The notes beneath the pieces were generated by a model, which ran no database searches, was not told the origin of the DNA, and saw only the letters and a list, made by a program, of their open reading frames with translations. A DNA stretch of 64,000 nt from a virus, in IMG/VR virus record IMGVR_UViG_3300002835_000050, positions 1 to 64,000 of that record; one strand, given 5' to 3'. A program made the position numbers and the translations under genes. Shown piece by piece: positions 45,801 through 53,642 of this stretch. How positions within the stretch are numbered: the first letter of the stretch is position 1; each line of letters starts with the position of its first letter.

Positions 45801-47631
45801 ATTTACTAAACCTAATGTTAAAGAAAGTGTACTTTCATTAAATGATGTTAGTTCATTAAAAGATGGAGATACTGCTGAAATCTATTATCAAAATCTAAAA
45901 GACTTGGCGGATGAGACTGTTAAGAAAGTTTCTGATCCTATAGAAAATAGAAAGATAAGCAAGATGTTTGAAATGTTGCCATTAATTGCAATATATCAAC
46001 ATGGTATTGGTTATAGTAAAAATGGATTTAATGAAGCATTACCTTATGATAATTTCATAGAAGTTATGCAAACAGCTTCTGAAATTTTTATGAATAAGCA
46101 ATTAAATGAAGCAACATTAAATACTATATTTGATAAACTACTTGCTCAGAACTTTAAAACTTTTAAAGATTATACATCATCTCCGGAGGCATACAATAAA
46201 CCTACTACACCAACACCAGTAGATATTATGTCTCAAGAAGAAGCAGCGGCTATGTTAGAAGGAAAAGGTCTTAAAGTTACTGAAGAAGTTTCTACTACTC
46301 AACCTTCTACTAGTGTTAAAGAAGGTGTGTCAGTATTATTTGAATCTAACCCAGAATTAGCTAATGTTGGAACACCTCAGCAATACTCACAATATCTTGA
46401 TGGTATATTTCCGGATAGTAAAGTTAAAGATATTGTTTATCACTGGTCTGCAGGTTCACAAATATCTGAACAATTTGGAGATGACTTAGGTAGGGTAAAA
46501 GGTATTTGGATAAGTAAAGATCCTAATCAATGGAAAGACATTATTAAAAATAAAAGTAAAAGGCTAGGTATAAATCAAATTAAAAAACATGTTTTAATAA
46601 TAAATGCAAATAATATTTGGGTTGACTCAACCCTATCTAGTCCTGAAGGAAGTAATTTTCCTAAAGGTTATGATACCATAGCAGCATATGAAGAAGCTGA
46701 TTTAGCTTATTCTGGAGATTTAAAACCAGAATTTAAAAATATAGAAGGTTTTGAAGCAGTTATAAAATTAAAAAATCAAACTTATGAATTAGGTACTAAA
46801 CAAGATATAGAAGGATTTAAAAACTTTGTAGCTAATTCTATTCAACCAAGTCAAATTAGTACACAAGGTATTGTTAATAGACCAGATGTAAACTTGAGAG
46901 AAAAATACTTTAAAAACTCAGAAGTTAAAAAATTGTCTGAAGTATTAGGAGCTATTAGTAAATCTAATCATCCTCTAAGTACATTAGCTAAACACTTAAA
47001 TCAGTTTTCTAATATAAATAATGCTGACATAGCTTTAGAAGATGTTGATAATTTTGAAGTAACTGATGGTTTTACTAGTAATGCATACTATGATATCTAT
47101 TCCAATAGAGTTAGAATAGCAGAGTTTGCTAATGTAAACAATGGTAGTGCAGAAACATTATTGTTACATGAAATCTTACATGCATTATCATATAAAGCTT
47201 TAAGAAAAGGTGGTAACTATAATAAAGATTTCCAAAAGTTATATGAACATAGTATTCAACAATTAGGAGCTTTTGATGTATCTGCAAAAACAGGACCTTA
47301 TGCTAATTATACAATTGATGAATTTTTTGTAGCTTTGTTTACAGATGCTAAGTTCATTAAACAACTTTCAGAACTAGCACCTATTGATGTTAAAAAGTAT
47401 AGCAACTTATTACAAGAGATTGTTGACCACATCTTAAATTTACTTAAAATAAATAAAGGAGATTCAGTTTATGATCAAGCTTTTGCAGTAGCTACTAACA
47501 TACTTCAAGAAGAAAGTGACTATGTAAACGCTATGAATATGGCAGCACAAGAGCAAGATAATATAAATTTTGAAATAAATGCTCCTGAAGGTTTGCCTGG
47601 AATACCAAGAACATCAACAGATTGTCAATAA
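36820..47631 (+). CDS. Giant virion RNA polymerase-like multidomain protein
   Basis: This protein of 3603 residues combines several modules. H822-E-A-W-H826 followed by ENLAEAFREYV is a gluzincin-type metallopeptidase site. K1990 in VTFQTGSKVGS is a candidate first double-psi barrel lysine. R2283 in VRIPVQGLNSMEF, then NIIIPPTEIVAKSGADFDVD with D2322, D2324 and D2326, parallels the RNA polymerase beta-prime segment NRAPTLHR ... NADFDGD, which binds catalytic Mg. Residues about 3200-3330 (DIVYHWSAGS, GIWISKD) recall ADP-ribosyltransferase-type polyvalent domains. H3450-E-I-L-H3454 with a later TIDEFFVALF is a second HExxH site. Crassvirales carry a virion-packaged single-chain RNA polymerase, which fits. 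The polymerase call is strong by motif. The peptidase and transferase calls are moderate. Confidence 0.82.
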   Translation: MKITCALSQSQIEKLYANVYGYMLNKGNDFEPKQYMIDLFDKLAKKKDVETAAKFLQQVPSLIGTASFRPGLEQFEISTDILKPLINQFKRDENGLVNVVKYFNPVLDPEVKKELVEKKANDAFDIIEVDTNRIITQDFDFKPYSALSTTMQQFITQNPKDKTNASETLDPSRKVIYNTLDAIRSVVNDNTAFKEVVYQGKVLKLKPVRLNEINPVLLDKTTNALLNKAGAINAGKKGVESVTPINEIFLMVLSDSKGELLYFTEDGNITTQDKGGRLVYQFLRDARKDGNNIMITDMYGYQNSILDPATIANKAGVPVEVIEEQQNKEFKELYDYRQKLINNEKVDLLDIVSVSNGIAEYAPDKLNLSNISTILNDNDAAIRSIDTVNSPRSGFIEGQAVITIKGVEYAVDRPNISLDLINKIATVLTNKDITNKKKYRFVSTFLADKASPSTRKHNITYLPNSDVLLFEYSETTFDEGYSKMKSVNLDSPTAKNDIVKALQFASGKNGKYYTAKMTISNEALDKGYQDYNLNTNTLDDNYSNYIDLLKTLDNTNISVDLNPAGRTFNSYLRFALPNEFTEQLANAQKNTDEIVKDDLFETLSEPEDEKPVFGVKATREKLINALEKNETVSGTISFVTGSKWLLTTPEGQVVEFFNKENNITNEDVISTATLNLIPEITLDNKPFTNVIEVKVGNKFIGYVRETEDFSKPVKQKSIEEIEAEINQVIDGKGEATPEDDGAASVFFLRKGSLPADVTEKQIKDAKKWWTNSPLNKHIGFKEVANIVNSDAYARFTKYGAVLNGNLGIIELADKGSMVDVYHEAWHGFSQLYLSKAEKKALYKEVQKKMGSKADFFDIEENLAEAFREYVRTGKALKGAPKTNSIFKKILNFLRELFGKGSVTDVTDIKRVNELFNELYLGTELNKYTPSIANVMFNTLNRSLGIIKPGTADEQVLNRQDSNKLKDSMDSIISDIVDNEAKRSNKKSGTLSILLDSRNREPLYILIKQQLNNKLELSKTQLQDTPNNLENALKREILENRIRILQTGLDNYGDTKEGLIGYHVENSTYDLMKQKYTVLELDEEGNLFDPANIKNTERYGDKEEGQKSLIELAGKETLYILKSLHKGKINKDTNLIEFTYDDLGFKQLADFRSTWNTVVRTIGGVQDPQEMYDRLANEGETDSQLRQLVQTKLANPKLVTEDIAKNNQYEFKATTSIWQDFSKSKIPYIQLTIRKTETGEKEVYDYNGNPIPNKSYKTYDYSSAVTDASIEAYNIIRKFEDKFKSNLDNPYVERLGIDNIPTLNIQQVVKDFGVNGKLNTEKSFAFARALGFALDDLSIIKGVLNKKDNKTIEQFGLSYIFDVVKKLSDKENLENVSSATKKAILNFRTNPINTLMNDIPAGVIGNSKVNQKNKVLEIAKLQSRYGLDTSNNMVLNAERNRVSEFIENNSISKQVSALNNASKLSDLWTSDKYQHMAYLDPRINAYTKRLGIIRSLYDMSSAEQLKRSNKSLTLFMDSGTQIADEDGGLNTANLDIASKRLQEMNTMLKSGVQEFLRHASKSSAFGVKIDSGIIGSPDKSGFDNYLWVDSDMFVDGTAYDYAFLTHFLPYIEGEAERIYKFRKNKTEYSKYAGYNRKVEGGFMAGEIFTAFDDIIEDDTKKLIYKAIDAAIANNESFDLRTYIRTQNNPLATTLRNQVRSYFDNQSKVNYNNLQELKFIDPELIDKMKSLNTPEDQIEKKLVEVYTYNSWIQNFETAVLFYGDIAQYNHAKQELHKRNTGSTSGGRAFRTDVAARNFVNSFLSETSYAKKYNKPTINYNGTYNTAIVQDIKRTSEYLGEIEKGLTDEYTKRYATSKDPNKEAEIKRRVAIEIAKYVDMEEGDGQGYISFDAYRNLKYLENSWSNDQEILFQKIKNGEEVKASDIKEFFPVYKLQNYGPLANKEIGLPITAMHKFALFPLIPNVIAGSDLESLHLQMIDKNIQYVTFQTGSKVGSVTSAVNKDGDPVADEIYVGDQKKLKADITFTPNTIYLEYLKNVTNVPNAYKNKTVFSTQLRKLILKDMYKDKKIINDANESAVKRYEKAVDSYSQLLKMELLQEVDYEYDIETGTYKGNISKFLEVVERELGRRNIPEHLIEFIGLNRDTTIKTDLSLHLVADQIEAIITGLIEKRLIKQKVKGEALVQVASSMSNGLWDTKLKKGTKEEIMKYLGTNNLPFYNKDANTGKTNAMKVAIALQGDFSNLLKLNALDGQPIATRARLNDMIKEDAWLDIADNRKSVTLAAVRIPVQGLNSMEFMEVYEFLDPSAGNIIIPPTEIVAKSGADFDVDKLTTFMPAIDSYGNFVKTGLSNDELSMKLDGVENENVGKGLIKNQKAALENELIMAISGILELSDNYASLVRPNDTYLMKDDIADELEKYVTSYDRFSNFNRKTPGFSPTKTLEVGYNLHNHEVNMIGKRVLGMLAIENSLHPVMNSIGLSLPKTYKNLEFDQDLNRNKEGTTDFEMRLFLPHNKTEDGRISLSGVDTVDGLDNIGEMFSQMMNGAVDVEKNPWIFFIQGNYEMIPMITFLLKAGVPRKQAIYFVSNPIVREYAKEQRKLKSAYAKITGTVEENFGKSFVKYTAATNALTKFGVSQAGKKITNKTYFKSVNDAVAKQGVLNDEGLFDETSMRMLIENPEAPEYKDQAIAMFLHFLELEKSTRGYNALKFVANPDTKTSKTLQEIIRRNVAFDEAAALSTLEKGSVNELLNSVLGSFYNNKIIGDLVAPVFKLRNNDVVTDYILDRLKNNSSSITKAFGTDQDGTRKFITSFKNAIPNYIFQNYMSNFIDESGEITSMPKYYKGIEVINKAGAKEGAEIIDNKLYIDKARLEKEYAEELYAASNTNPGNYNSEGLRGFGNTINLFNTESAYFKYVFERAIQKDLYSPESVKEDKDYLRFNEFLKDDKQAYLAYINQRALVYAFNRKIITGMDNDSYTNMLLNMINDYPILASKYNIISQFTKPNVKESVLSLNDVSSLKDGDTAEIYYQNLKDLADETVKKVSDPIENRKISKMFEMLPLIAIYQHGIGYSKNGFNEALPYDNFIEVMQTASEIFMNKQLNEATLNTIFDKLLAQNFKTFKDYTSSPEAYNKPTTPTPVDIMSQEEAAAMLEGKGLKVTEEVSTTQPSTSVKEGVSVLFESNPELANVGTPQQYSQYLDGIFPDSKVKDIVYHWSAGSQISEQFGDDLGRVKGIWISKDPNQWKDIIKNKSKRLGINQIKKHVLIINANNIWVDSTLSSPEGSNFPKGYDTIAAYEEADLAYSGDLKPEFKNIEGFEAVIKLKNQTYELGTKQDIEGFKNFVANSIQPSQISTQGIVNRPDVNLREKYFKNSEVKKLSEVLGAISKSNHPLSTLAKHLNQFSNINNADIALEDVDNFEVTDGFTSNAYYDIYSNRVRIAEFANVNNGSAETLLLHEILHALSYKALRKGGNYNKDFQKLYEHSIQQLGAFDVSAKTGPYANYTIDEFFVALFTDAKFIKQLSELAPIDVKKYSNLLQEIVDHILNLLKINKGDSVYDQAFAVATNILQEESDYVNAMNMAAQEQDNINFEINAPEGLPGIPRTSTDCQ

Positions 47632-47634
47632 AAA

Positions 47635-47646
47635 TTAGTATATTTA
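47635..47646 (+). promoter_or_regulatory. Candidate phage promoter, TTAGTATATTTA element
   Basis: It lies 22 bases before the ATG at 47668, directly after the stop of the RNA polymerase-like gene. A second partial copy, TTAGTATTA, is at 47660-47668 and runs into the start codon. Confidence 0.5.
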
Positions 47647-47667
47647 AGTATAATTATAATTAGTATT

Positions 47668-50600
47668 ATGCCTTGTGTAAATAAAATAACTCAGTTCATT
47701 AACGAACTTATATTTAATGAAGCTAGCCCAGCAATGAATATGTCATTAGCTAATGCTAAAACTCTCATTAAAAATGTTAATAGGAAGTATGGATATGAAG
47801 CAGCTAGACTTATCATTGGTGATACTCTAGATGTTACAACATATGCTAGTAAAGATTTGATTGATAAGTTTTATGCTAATGAGCTTGCTTTAGAAATGGC
47901 TGAAGCAAGTAAGACTGAAAATGAAGCTAGATCTGCTGAAATAAATAATATTGATTCAGAAGAAGACTTTATTAAAAGACAGTTTGAACAAGCTAGAGAT
48001 TATGAAATTGCTTCAAAACTAGGAGATAAATATCAAAAAGCATTTGGTATTGACTATAGTATAGTTACACCTGCAGAAGCAGCTTTAATACTAGAGCTTA
48101 CACCTACACCATATGATCCATCTGTATCTGCATTCTTTTATGCTAATAGAGTTTATTTTATTGAAGGTAATTTTAAGTCTAATACAGTAGTTCATGAGTT
48201 TGCTCACCCATTAATTAAAGCAATTGCTTTTCAAAATCCTAAGTTATTTGATAGTTTATATGCTAGATTAACAGGTACTGTGACAGGAAGAGAAGCATTG
48301 AATAGAGTTAATGAAAGGTATCCTGAATTAGAAGAAGGTTCTGATAGATACAGAGAAGAAGCTTTAGTGACTGCAATTGAACTAGATGCTGAAATAAAAT
48401 TATCAGGTATCAAAACTTCAGATACTGCTTTTGATAAGTTTATGGAAAATCTTTTGTTTGCAATTAAAAAAGTTATTCAAGCTCTTACAAAGAAAGTAAC
48501 CTTAAAAAATTTAAGTAGTCAGACAACAAGAGATCAGTTGGTAGACATGATGCTTAATGAAGACTTTGTTATTCAAGATATAAATTATCAAACAAATATG
48601 TTTGCTGAGTTTAGTAAAGATACAGATCAGTTCTTAAAAGAACTTAAAGCTGTTGAACCTAAACAAATCATTAATATCATTAACAAGTTTCATACTGAAA
48701 TGTCTTTCCAGTTAAATGAGTTAAGAAATTCTCCTAAGAAATTTAAAGAAAGCTTAGGTAAAGATGCTGCAGCAAATATTAGATTGATCAGAGATTATGT
48801 TAAAGGATATAAAACTGTAGATGAAGATATAACAGATGATGAATTAAAAGATTTGCTTGATTCATTAGTAGTAGATGAGGCAGATTTAAATGTAAGATCT
48901 TTAGCATTCATTAATAGTTTATCTGAGTTAATGTTGTTTGCAAGAAAAATTGAAAAAATATTTAATGATATCAAAGCATCCAAAGAATACTTAACAGAAG
49001 AAGGTAATCAAAAAATCCAATACTTTAAACAGTATATGGAAAGAGAGTCTAAGTTCTTAAAAGATGTATTGAATGAGTTAGATATGGACTCTTCTAATAA
49101 ATTAAGTAAAGAGATTCTATCTATTAAAGAACTTATGGATAGAAATATAGATAAAGCAAAAGTATTATCTTTTAATTATGTTAAAGACTTTATTCTTGCT
49201 AATGGTATTTCTATGCAAGAAAATGTAAAGAAAGATTTATCTGATAAAATTGATCTTATACTTAAAGCAGATGGGTTTACTGAAGATGAGATAAATGTAT
49301 TTAAGGATGATCTATTTCAAAAATTAGATGTAGATAACATTAGAGCTATTTCTGAATCTGATTTTAATTTACCAAGAAAACCAACCAAGTTTGCTAAAAA
49401 TATAATCAATGAGATTAAACAATACAATAACAATAAAATTACAGAGCAAACAGTAGATGAATATCTAAGAGGGCATGTAAGAGATCTTAGTTTAGCAGGT
49501 GCTACATTTACACCAACAGGAAATATTAATGACTTGTTTGGTACATTTGTTAAAGCAATGAAAAATAAAATTTCAGATGCTGAGGTTCTTAGTCAACAAG
49601 AACAAATGAAGTTTGTAGAGAACTTAAAACCTTTATTAACTGCTGTTAACTGGAATCCTAATAATACAAATCAACTTGCAGACATGTTATTGTTTGAAGA
49701 TGAGAAAGGTATTATTGATGAACAAGGTAATGTTACTTCATATCAAGCTTATAGTTATATTGATAAATTTAAGAATTGGGAATTTGCTCAAGCTCAATTA
49801 ATGGGTAATCTCAAAAAAGCTAAACTGAAAGGTGATAAAGCAGAAATTAAAGCTGCTATGCAAGCAATGAGAGATTTTGAAAGAGATTATAAAATAAGAA
49901 GATTTACTGATGAAGTATATGAAGTACAGGATATATGGTTACAATCTAATACAGTATATGATCCTACAACTAAGAAAAATATTACCATTTCTGCAGATAT
50001 ATCTTTAGAAGCATTTAATGAAAGAAAAGCTGCACTAGATGATCTTGCTACTTATAGTAATTCTTCTGAGTTTACTTCATTAGATGACTTACTTGAGTTT
50101 ACACCTTCAGCAGAGGCAAAAGTAAAGTATAATAACTTATATAATTTGTATGATGCAGATGGTAATTATAAACAAGGAGTTGAATTACAAAAAGTATTAG
50201 TTAGAAGATTTTATAGACAAGAGTCAAGAAAGTTTTATGAATCTAATCCTGATACAAAGAAGTTTCAAAATGATTTTGATCACTTTGTAAACAGTGAGTT
50301 AGCAAGTTTAGGTATTACTAAAGATGATAATCCTGAAAGATATGAAGCTGAGATTAAAAAATTCTTAGCTAAGAATACAAGAGTGGCTTATACTGATGAG
50401 TACTATCAAGAAAAAACTGAGACTTTAGCAGAAATTAATGCTATTAATGAAAAAGCTAAAGGTGCAGAAATATCTAAAAAACTAGCTAGCTTATATGAGC
50501 AAAGATACAGTATTACAAATAGAGTAACTGACAAAGACGGTGAACCTAATGGTGCTGAACTTGGTAATGAATCTCTTAATAGATTAAAAGATATTGAAGA

Positions 50601-53478
50601 AGAGATTATAAAATACAATGCTGAGTTTGATAGAGCTACAGGTTTATCTAAAGATGAAGCTAAAAAATTAAGATATTATGAAGATGAGATAATTGCTTTA
50701 GGAAAAGCTTCAGAAATGACTGATGCTCAAAAAGCTGAATATCAATCATTTATAAGTAATAAAACTGCATTTGGTTTATCTGAACAACAAATTGTTTATT
50801 TAAGAAGTAGATTTAAAAAATTAGCTGAATTAACATATACAGAACCTACTGATTACTATATTACTACATTTAATGCAATGTTAGGTGACACTGATATAGA
50901 ACTTATAACTAAAGAAACTGCAGATAGTTGGGTAAATTCAGAAAACCTTAGAGTTGCAAAAGAAGCAAATCCAAAGTTTGCAGAATGGTTTGATAGAAAT
51001 CATGTTGAGAAAGAAGTATTTAATGAAGGTAAAGCTGTTTATGAAACAGCTAACATTAGAACTAAAGCATGGACAGTATCTAAACCAACTAATCCAAGTC
51101 ATTATAAAAAAACAACATTAACTGATCCTAGTACAGGTTTAGAAATAGCAGTTGATGGTATTCCTATTGGGAAATATTCATATTCAACAATTAAAAATGA
51201 ATATAAGACAGGATATGATCCAAAAACTGGTAAAGTTAAATTAGAAGTAGGTAAGCATATTGATAACCGTGGTAACTTTTTACCAAAGGAACAACCATTA
51301 GGAGGCCCATTCAGTAAATATATGAATGAGAAGTACTATGAGATGAAGAAAGCTAACTCTGCTGAATTTAAATTATTAGAAGCTATTAAAAAACAAAGAT
51401 TAATTAACCAAGAAAAGTCTCCATATGCATCAAGATTATATCTTGATTATGCAAGATTTAGAATTAATACTAACCTTGAATATGGTCAATCTGGTAAATT
51501 AGCAAGTGATGCAAAAGATAAAGTTGGTGCAGTAAGTGATGCTTTAAAAGCTTCTGTTACTAGAGCAGCTGATGATGTTGAAATTGGACAAGCTAATTTT
51601 GATCCTAAGTTTTTATATGTACCAACAGATTTACAAGGTAAGGCTTTACCAAAAGTTCCAGTAGCTGGTTTATATAAAATGAATCTTAATTCTGTTTCTA
51701 AAGATGTAATTACTTCAGAGTTAAATTATATGAACTCTTTAGATCTTCAAAAAGTATTGCTTGATACACAATCAACAGCTAATGCAGTAGTTGATGTATT
51801 AGGAGATCCTGATAATGCATTAGATAGATTAGATAGAGTAAGTAGTAAATTATCTAGAGCTCAAGACAAAGCTGCAGTATTCTTAAAAAGAGATACTAAT
51901 AATAAGTTACAATTTGCTAAAGATTTTATTGCCCGTACATGGTATGGTGAAAATGTTAGTGAGTACCAACAAGAAAACCCTATTATTTCTAAGTTAGTTA
52001 GAAAATCTATGGGTGCTGCTAGTTTTGCTTTCTATAATTTAAATCCAACATCTACTATTAAGAATAAGGGTGGGATGACCTTTCAAAAATTAATTTTTAC
52101 TGCTGGAGGCAAACACATTAGTTTTGCGTCAATGGCAAGAGGACAAATTAAAGCTACTAAAGCTGTATTTGAATATGCTACATCTGGTAATTATACAACA
52201 GGTATTAAAAGTTTAGATATGCAGTTAATGGATGCATTTGATATGTCTCCAGGTAAAACTAAAAAGGATGCTAAAAAATCTCATACTAATACAGCAATTA
52301 AACAATTACTTGATGGAGCATGGATGTATTCAGATAGAAAATTAACTGAGGTACAAGGAGCTCTAGAAATAGGATTCAGTTTAATGGATTGGCAAATGGT
52401 AGACCAAGTTCAACCAGACGGTACTGTTAAACAAATAAGATATGTTGATGCATTTGAAACAGGTGATGATGGTATTGCTAAATTAAAAGATGGTATCAAT
52501 CCTGAGTGGGGAATGAACTATATTGATCATGTTGTAGAAACTGGTGAGACTCTAGAGTCTATTGCTAAAAAATACAATATGACTGTAGAAGAGTTAAAAT
52601 TAAAAAATAAAATTACTAAAGCAGATACTGTTGAAGAAGGTAAATCTTTAATCATTTCTAGAAACACTAAGTTTAATATGATGAAACTTAGAATGGCTAG
52701 TGCTAACAAAAAACTTAATGGTAGTATGTCAGCAATAGATTCTCCAACAGCAGAAAAAAATCTATGGTATGATGTTGTATCATTCTCTAGAAAGTTTGCT
52801 ACAGGTATGTTCTTATCAAGATTTCAAATGGATACATCTAAAGGAAACTTTGGAGGTAAAGTATGGGATTGGGATTTAGATGAAGCTACTAGAGGTTCTT
52901 ATATTACTTTCTTACAAAATGGTTATCAGTTAACAAAAAGTGTTGGTAAGTATTGGTCAGTAATGACTAAAGATGAAAAAGCTGCTTTTTATAAAATCAT
53001 GATGGAAGGAATGCTATTGACTTTATCTACTATAGCAATTACAATGTTATTTGGTTTTGAAGGAGATGATGAAGACAGGTTTAAAAAGTTAAAAGAAAGA
53101 GAAGAGAAATATGGTAATGTAGGTTGGTTAGCTAATCATATGCTTTATCAAATCATCATGGTACAAAAAGAAAATAGTACAATGATACCTCTTCCTGGAT
53201 TAGGAGCTGCAGACTGGTTAGATTTTAGTAGTACTAGTAGTATTGTTATGGGTCCAACATTAGAGTTGTATCAAAAAATATTTATGGATTTAGCTTATAT
53301 AGTAACAGGTAATGATAAAGCTATTTATAAACAAGAAGTAGGACCTTACTCATGGCAAGAAGAAGGTAATTACAAATTGTGGAATCATTTAGCAAGTATA
53401 TTTGGAGTATCTGGTAAAAACTACAGTCCAATATGGGCAATTAAGAAAAATGAAGTTTTCACAAATCTTAGAAGTTAA
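47668..53478 (+). CDS. Giant virion protein with metallopeptidase-like, LysM and membrane segments
   Basis: The protein has 1936 residues. Near the N-terminus, SNTVVHEFAHPLIKAI gives H176-E-F-A-H180, a zinc peptidase site, with EEALVTAIELDAE downstream as a possible third ligand. The middle (about 320-1400) is long charged helices. Residues about 1622-1668 form a LysM domain (VVETGETLESIAKKYNMTVE, then KLKNKI and EGKSLIISR), which binds N-acetylglucosamine in peptidoglycan. A hydrophobic segment at about 1781-1797 (GMLLTLSTIAITMLFGF) could span a membrane. The combination suggests an ejected protein that acts in the cell envelope, or a polyvalent 'entry' protein, placed with the RNA polymerase-like gene. 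Peptidase activity is untested inference. Confidence 0.8.
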   Translation: MPCVNKITQFINELIFNEASPAMNMSLANAKTLIKNVNRKYGYEAARLIIGDTLDVTTYASKDLIDKFYANELALEMAEASKTENEARSAEINNIDSEEDFIKRQFEQARDYEIASKLGDKYQKAFGIDYSIVTPAEAALILELTPTPYDPSVSAFFYANRVYFIEGNFKSNTVVHEFAHPLIKAIAFQNPKLFDSLYARLTGTVTGREALNRVNERYPELEEGSDRYREEALVTAIELDAEIKLSGIKTSDTAFDKFMENLLFAIKKVIQALTKKVTLKNLSSQTTRDQLVDMMLNEDFVIQDINYQTNMFAEFSKDTDQFLKELKAVEPKQIINIINKFHTEMSFQLNELRNSPKKFKESLGKDAAANIRLIRDYVKGYKTVDEDITDDELKDLLDSLVVDEADLNVRSLAFINSLSELMLFARKIEKIFNDIKASKEYLTEEGNQKIQYFKQYMERESKFLKDVLNELDMDSSNKLSKEILSIKELMDRNIDKAKVLSFNYVKDFILANGISMQENVKKDLSDKIDLILKADGFTEDEINVFKDDLFQKLDVDNIRAISESDFNLPRKPTKFAKNIINEIKQYNNNKITEQTVDEYLRGHVRDLSLAGATFTPTGNINDLFGTFVKAMKNKISDAEVLSQQEQMKFVENLKPLLTAVNWNPNNTNQLADMLLFEDEKGIIDEQGNVTSYQAYSYIDKFKNWEFAQAQLMGNLKKAKLKGDKAEIKAAMQAMRDFERDYKIRRFTDEVYEVQDIWLQSNTVYDPTTKKNITISADISLEAFNERKAALDDLATYSNSSEFTSLDDLLEFTPSAEAKVKYNNLYNLYDADGNYKQGVELQKVLVRRFYRQESRKFYESNPDTKKFQNDFDHFVNSELASLGITKDDNPERYEAEIKKFLAKNTRVAYTDEYYQEKTETLAEINAINEKAKGAEISKKLASLYEQRYSITNRVTDKDGEPNGAELGNESLNRLKDIEEEIIKYNAEFDRATGLSKDEAKKLRYYEDEIIALGKASEMTDAQKAEYQSFISNKTAFGLSEQQIVYLRSRFKKLAELTYTEPTDYYITTFNAMLGDTDIELITKETADSWVNSENLRVAKEANPKFAEWFDRNHVEKEVFNEGKAVYETANIRTKAWTVSKPTNPSHYKKTTLTDPSTGLEIAVDGIPIGKYSYSTIKNEYKTGYDPKTGKVKLEVGKHIDNRGNFLPKEQPLGGPFSKYMNEKYYEMKKANSAEFKLLEAIKKQRLINQEKSPYASRLYLDYARFRINTNLEYGQSGKLASDAKDKVGAVSDALKASVTRAADDVEIGQANFDPKFLYVPTDLQGKALPKVPVAGLYKMNLNSVSKDVITSELNYMNSLDLQKVLLDTQSTANAVVDVLGDPDNALDRLDRVSSKLSRAQDKAAVFLKRDTNNKLQFAKDFIARTWYGENVSEYQQENPIISKLVRKSMGAASFAFYNLNPTSTIKNKGGMTFQKLIFTAGGKHISFASMARGQIKATKAVFEYATSGNYTTGIKSLDMQLMDAFDMSPGKTKKDAKKSHTNTAIKQLLDGAWMYSDRKLTEVQGALEIGFSLMDWQMVDQVQPDGTVKQIRYVDAFETGDDGIAKLKDGINPEWGMNYIDHVVETGETLESIAKKYNMTVEELKLKNKITKADTVEEGKSLIISRNTKFNMMKLRMASANKKLNGSMSAIDSPTAEKNLWYDVVSFSRKFATGMFLSRFQMDTSKGNFGGKVWDWDLDEATRGSYITFLQNGYQLTKSVGKYWSVMTKDEKAAFYKIMMEGMLLTLSTIAITMLFGFEGDDEDRFKKLKEREEKYGNVGWLANHMLYQIIMVQKENSTMIPLPGLGAADWLDFSSTSSIVMGPTLELYQKIFMDLAYIVTGNDKAIYKQEVGPYSWQEEGNYKLWNHLASIFGVSGKNYSPIWAIKKNEVFTNLRS

Positions 53479-53495
53479 ACAATAAATAGTAAACA

Positions 53496-53633
53496 ATGGC
53501 AAAGGCAACAACAACAATCAAAATTTACACTAAGCCTAAAGTATCTAGGCCGGGTGTACATGCTAAAACTAAATCTTCTAAAATGAAGAGCTCTAAGAAT
53601 TATCAAAAGAAATATAATTCACAAGGGAGGTAA
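53496..53633 (+). CDS. Very small basic protein (45 residues)
   Basis: This is the last plus-strand gene, 45 residues and strongly basic: MAKATTTIKIYTKPKVSRPG, then VHAKTKSSKMKSSKNYQKKY and a final NSQGR. Tiny genes encoding the same VHAKTKSSK ... SKNY-x-K-x-Y-x-x-Q-G-R pattern occur in other phages of this kind (from memory), which supports its being real. It has an A-rich leader 17 bases after the giant gene and ends just before the converging terminator. The composition suggests nucleic acid binding. The function is unknown. Confidence 0.72.
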   Translation: MAKATTTIKIYTKPKVSRPGVHAKTKSSKMKSSKNYQKKYNSQGR

Positions 53634-53642
53634 GAAAAAAAA

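Noticed and set aside
1-53633. Stop-codon reassignment (code 15 or 4), as in some crAss-like phages
   Set aside because: All long frames are uninterrupted under the standard code, and TAG and TGA are used as genuine stops (for example at 8434-8436 and 14031-14033).
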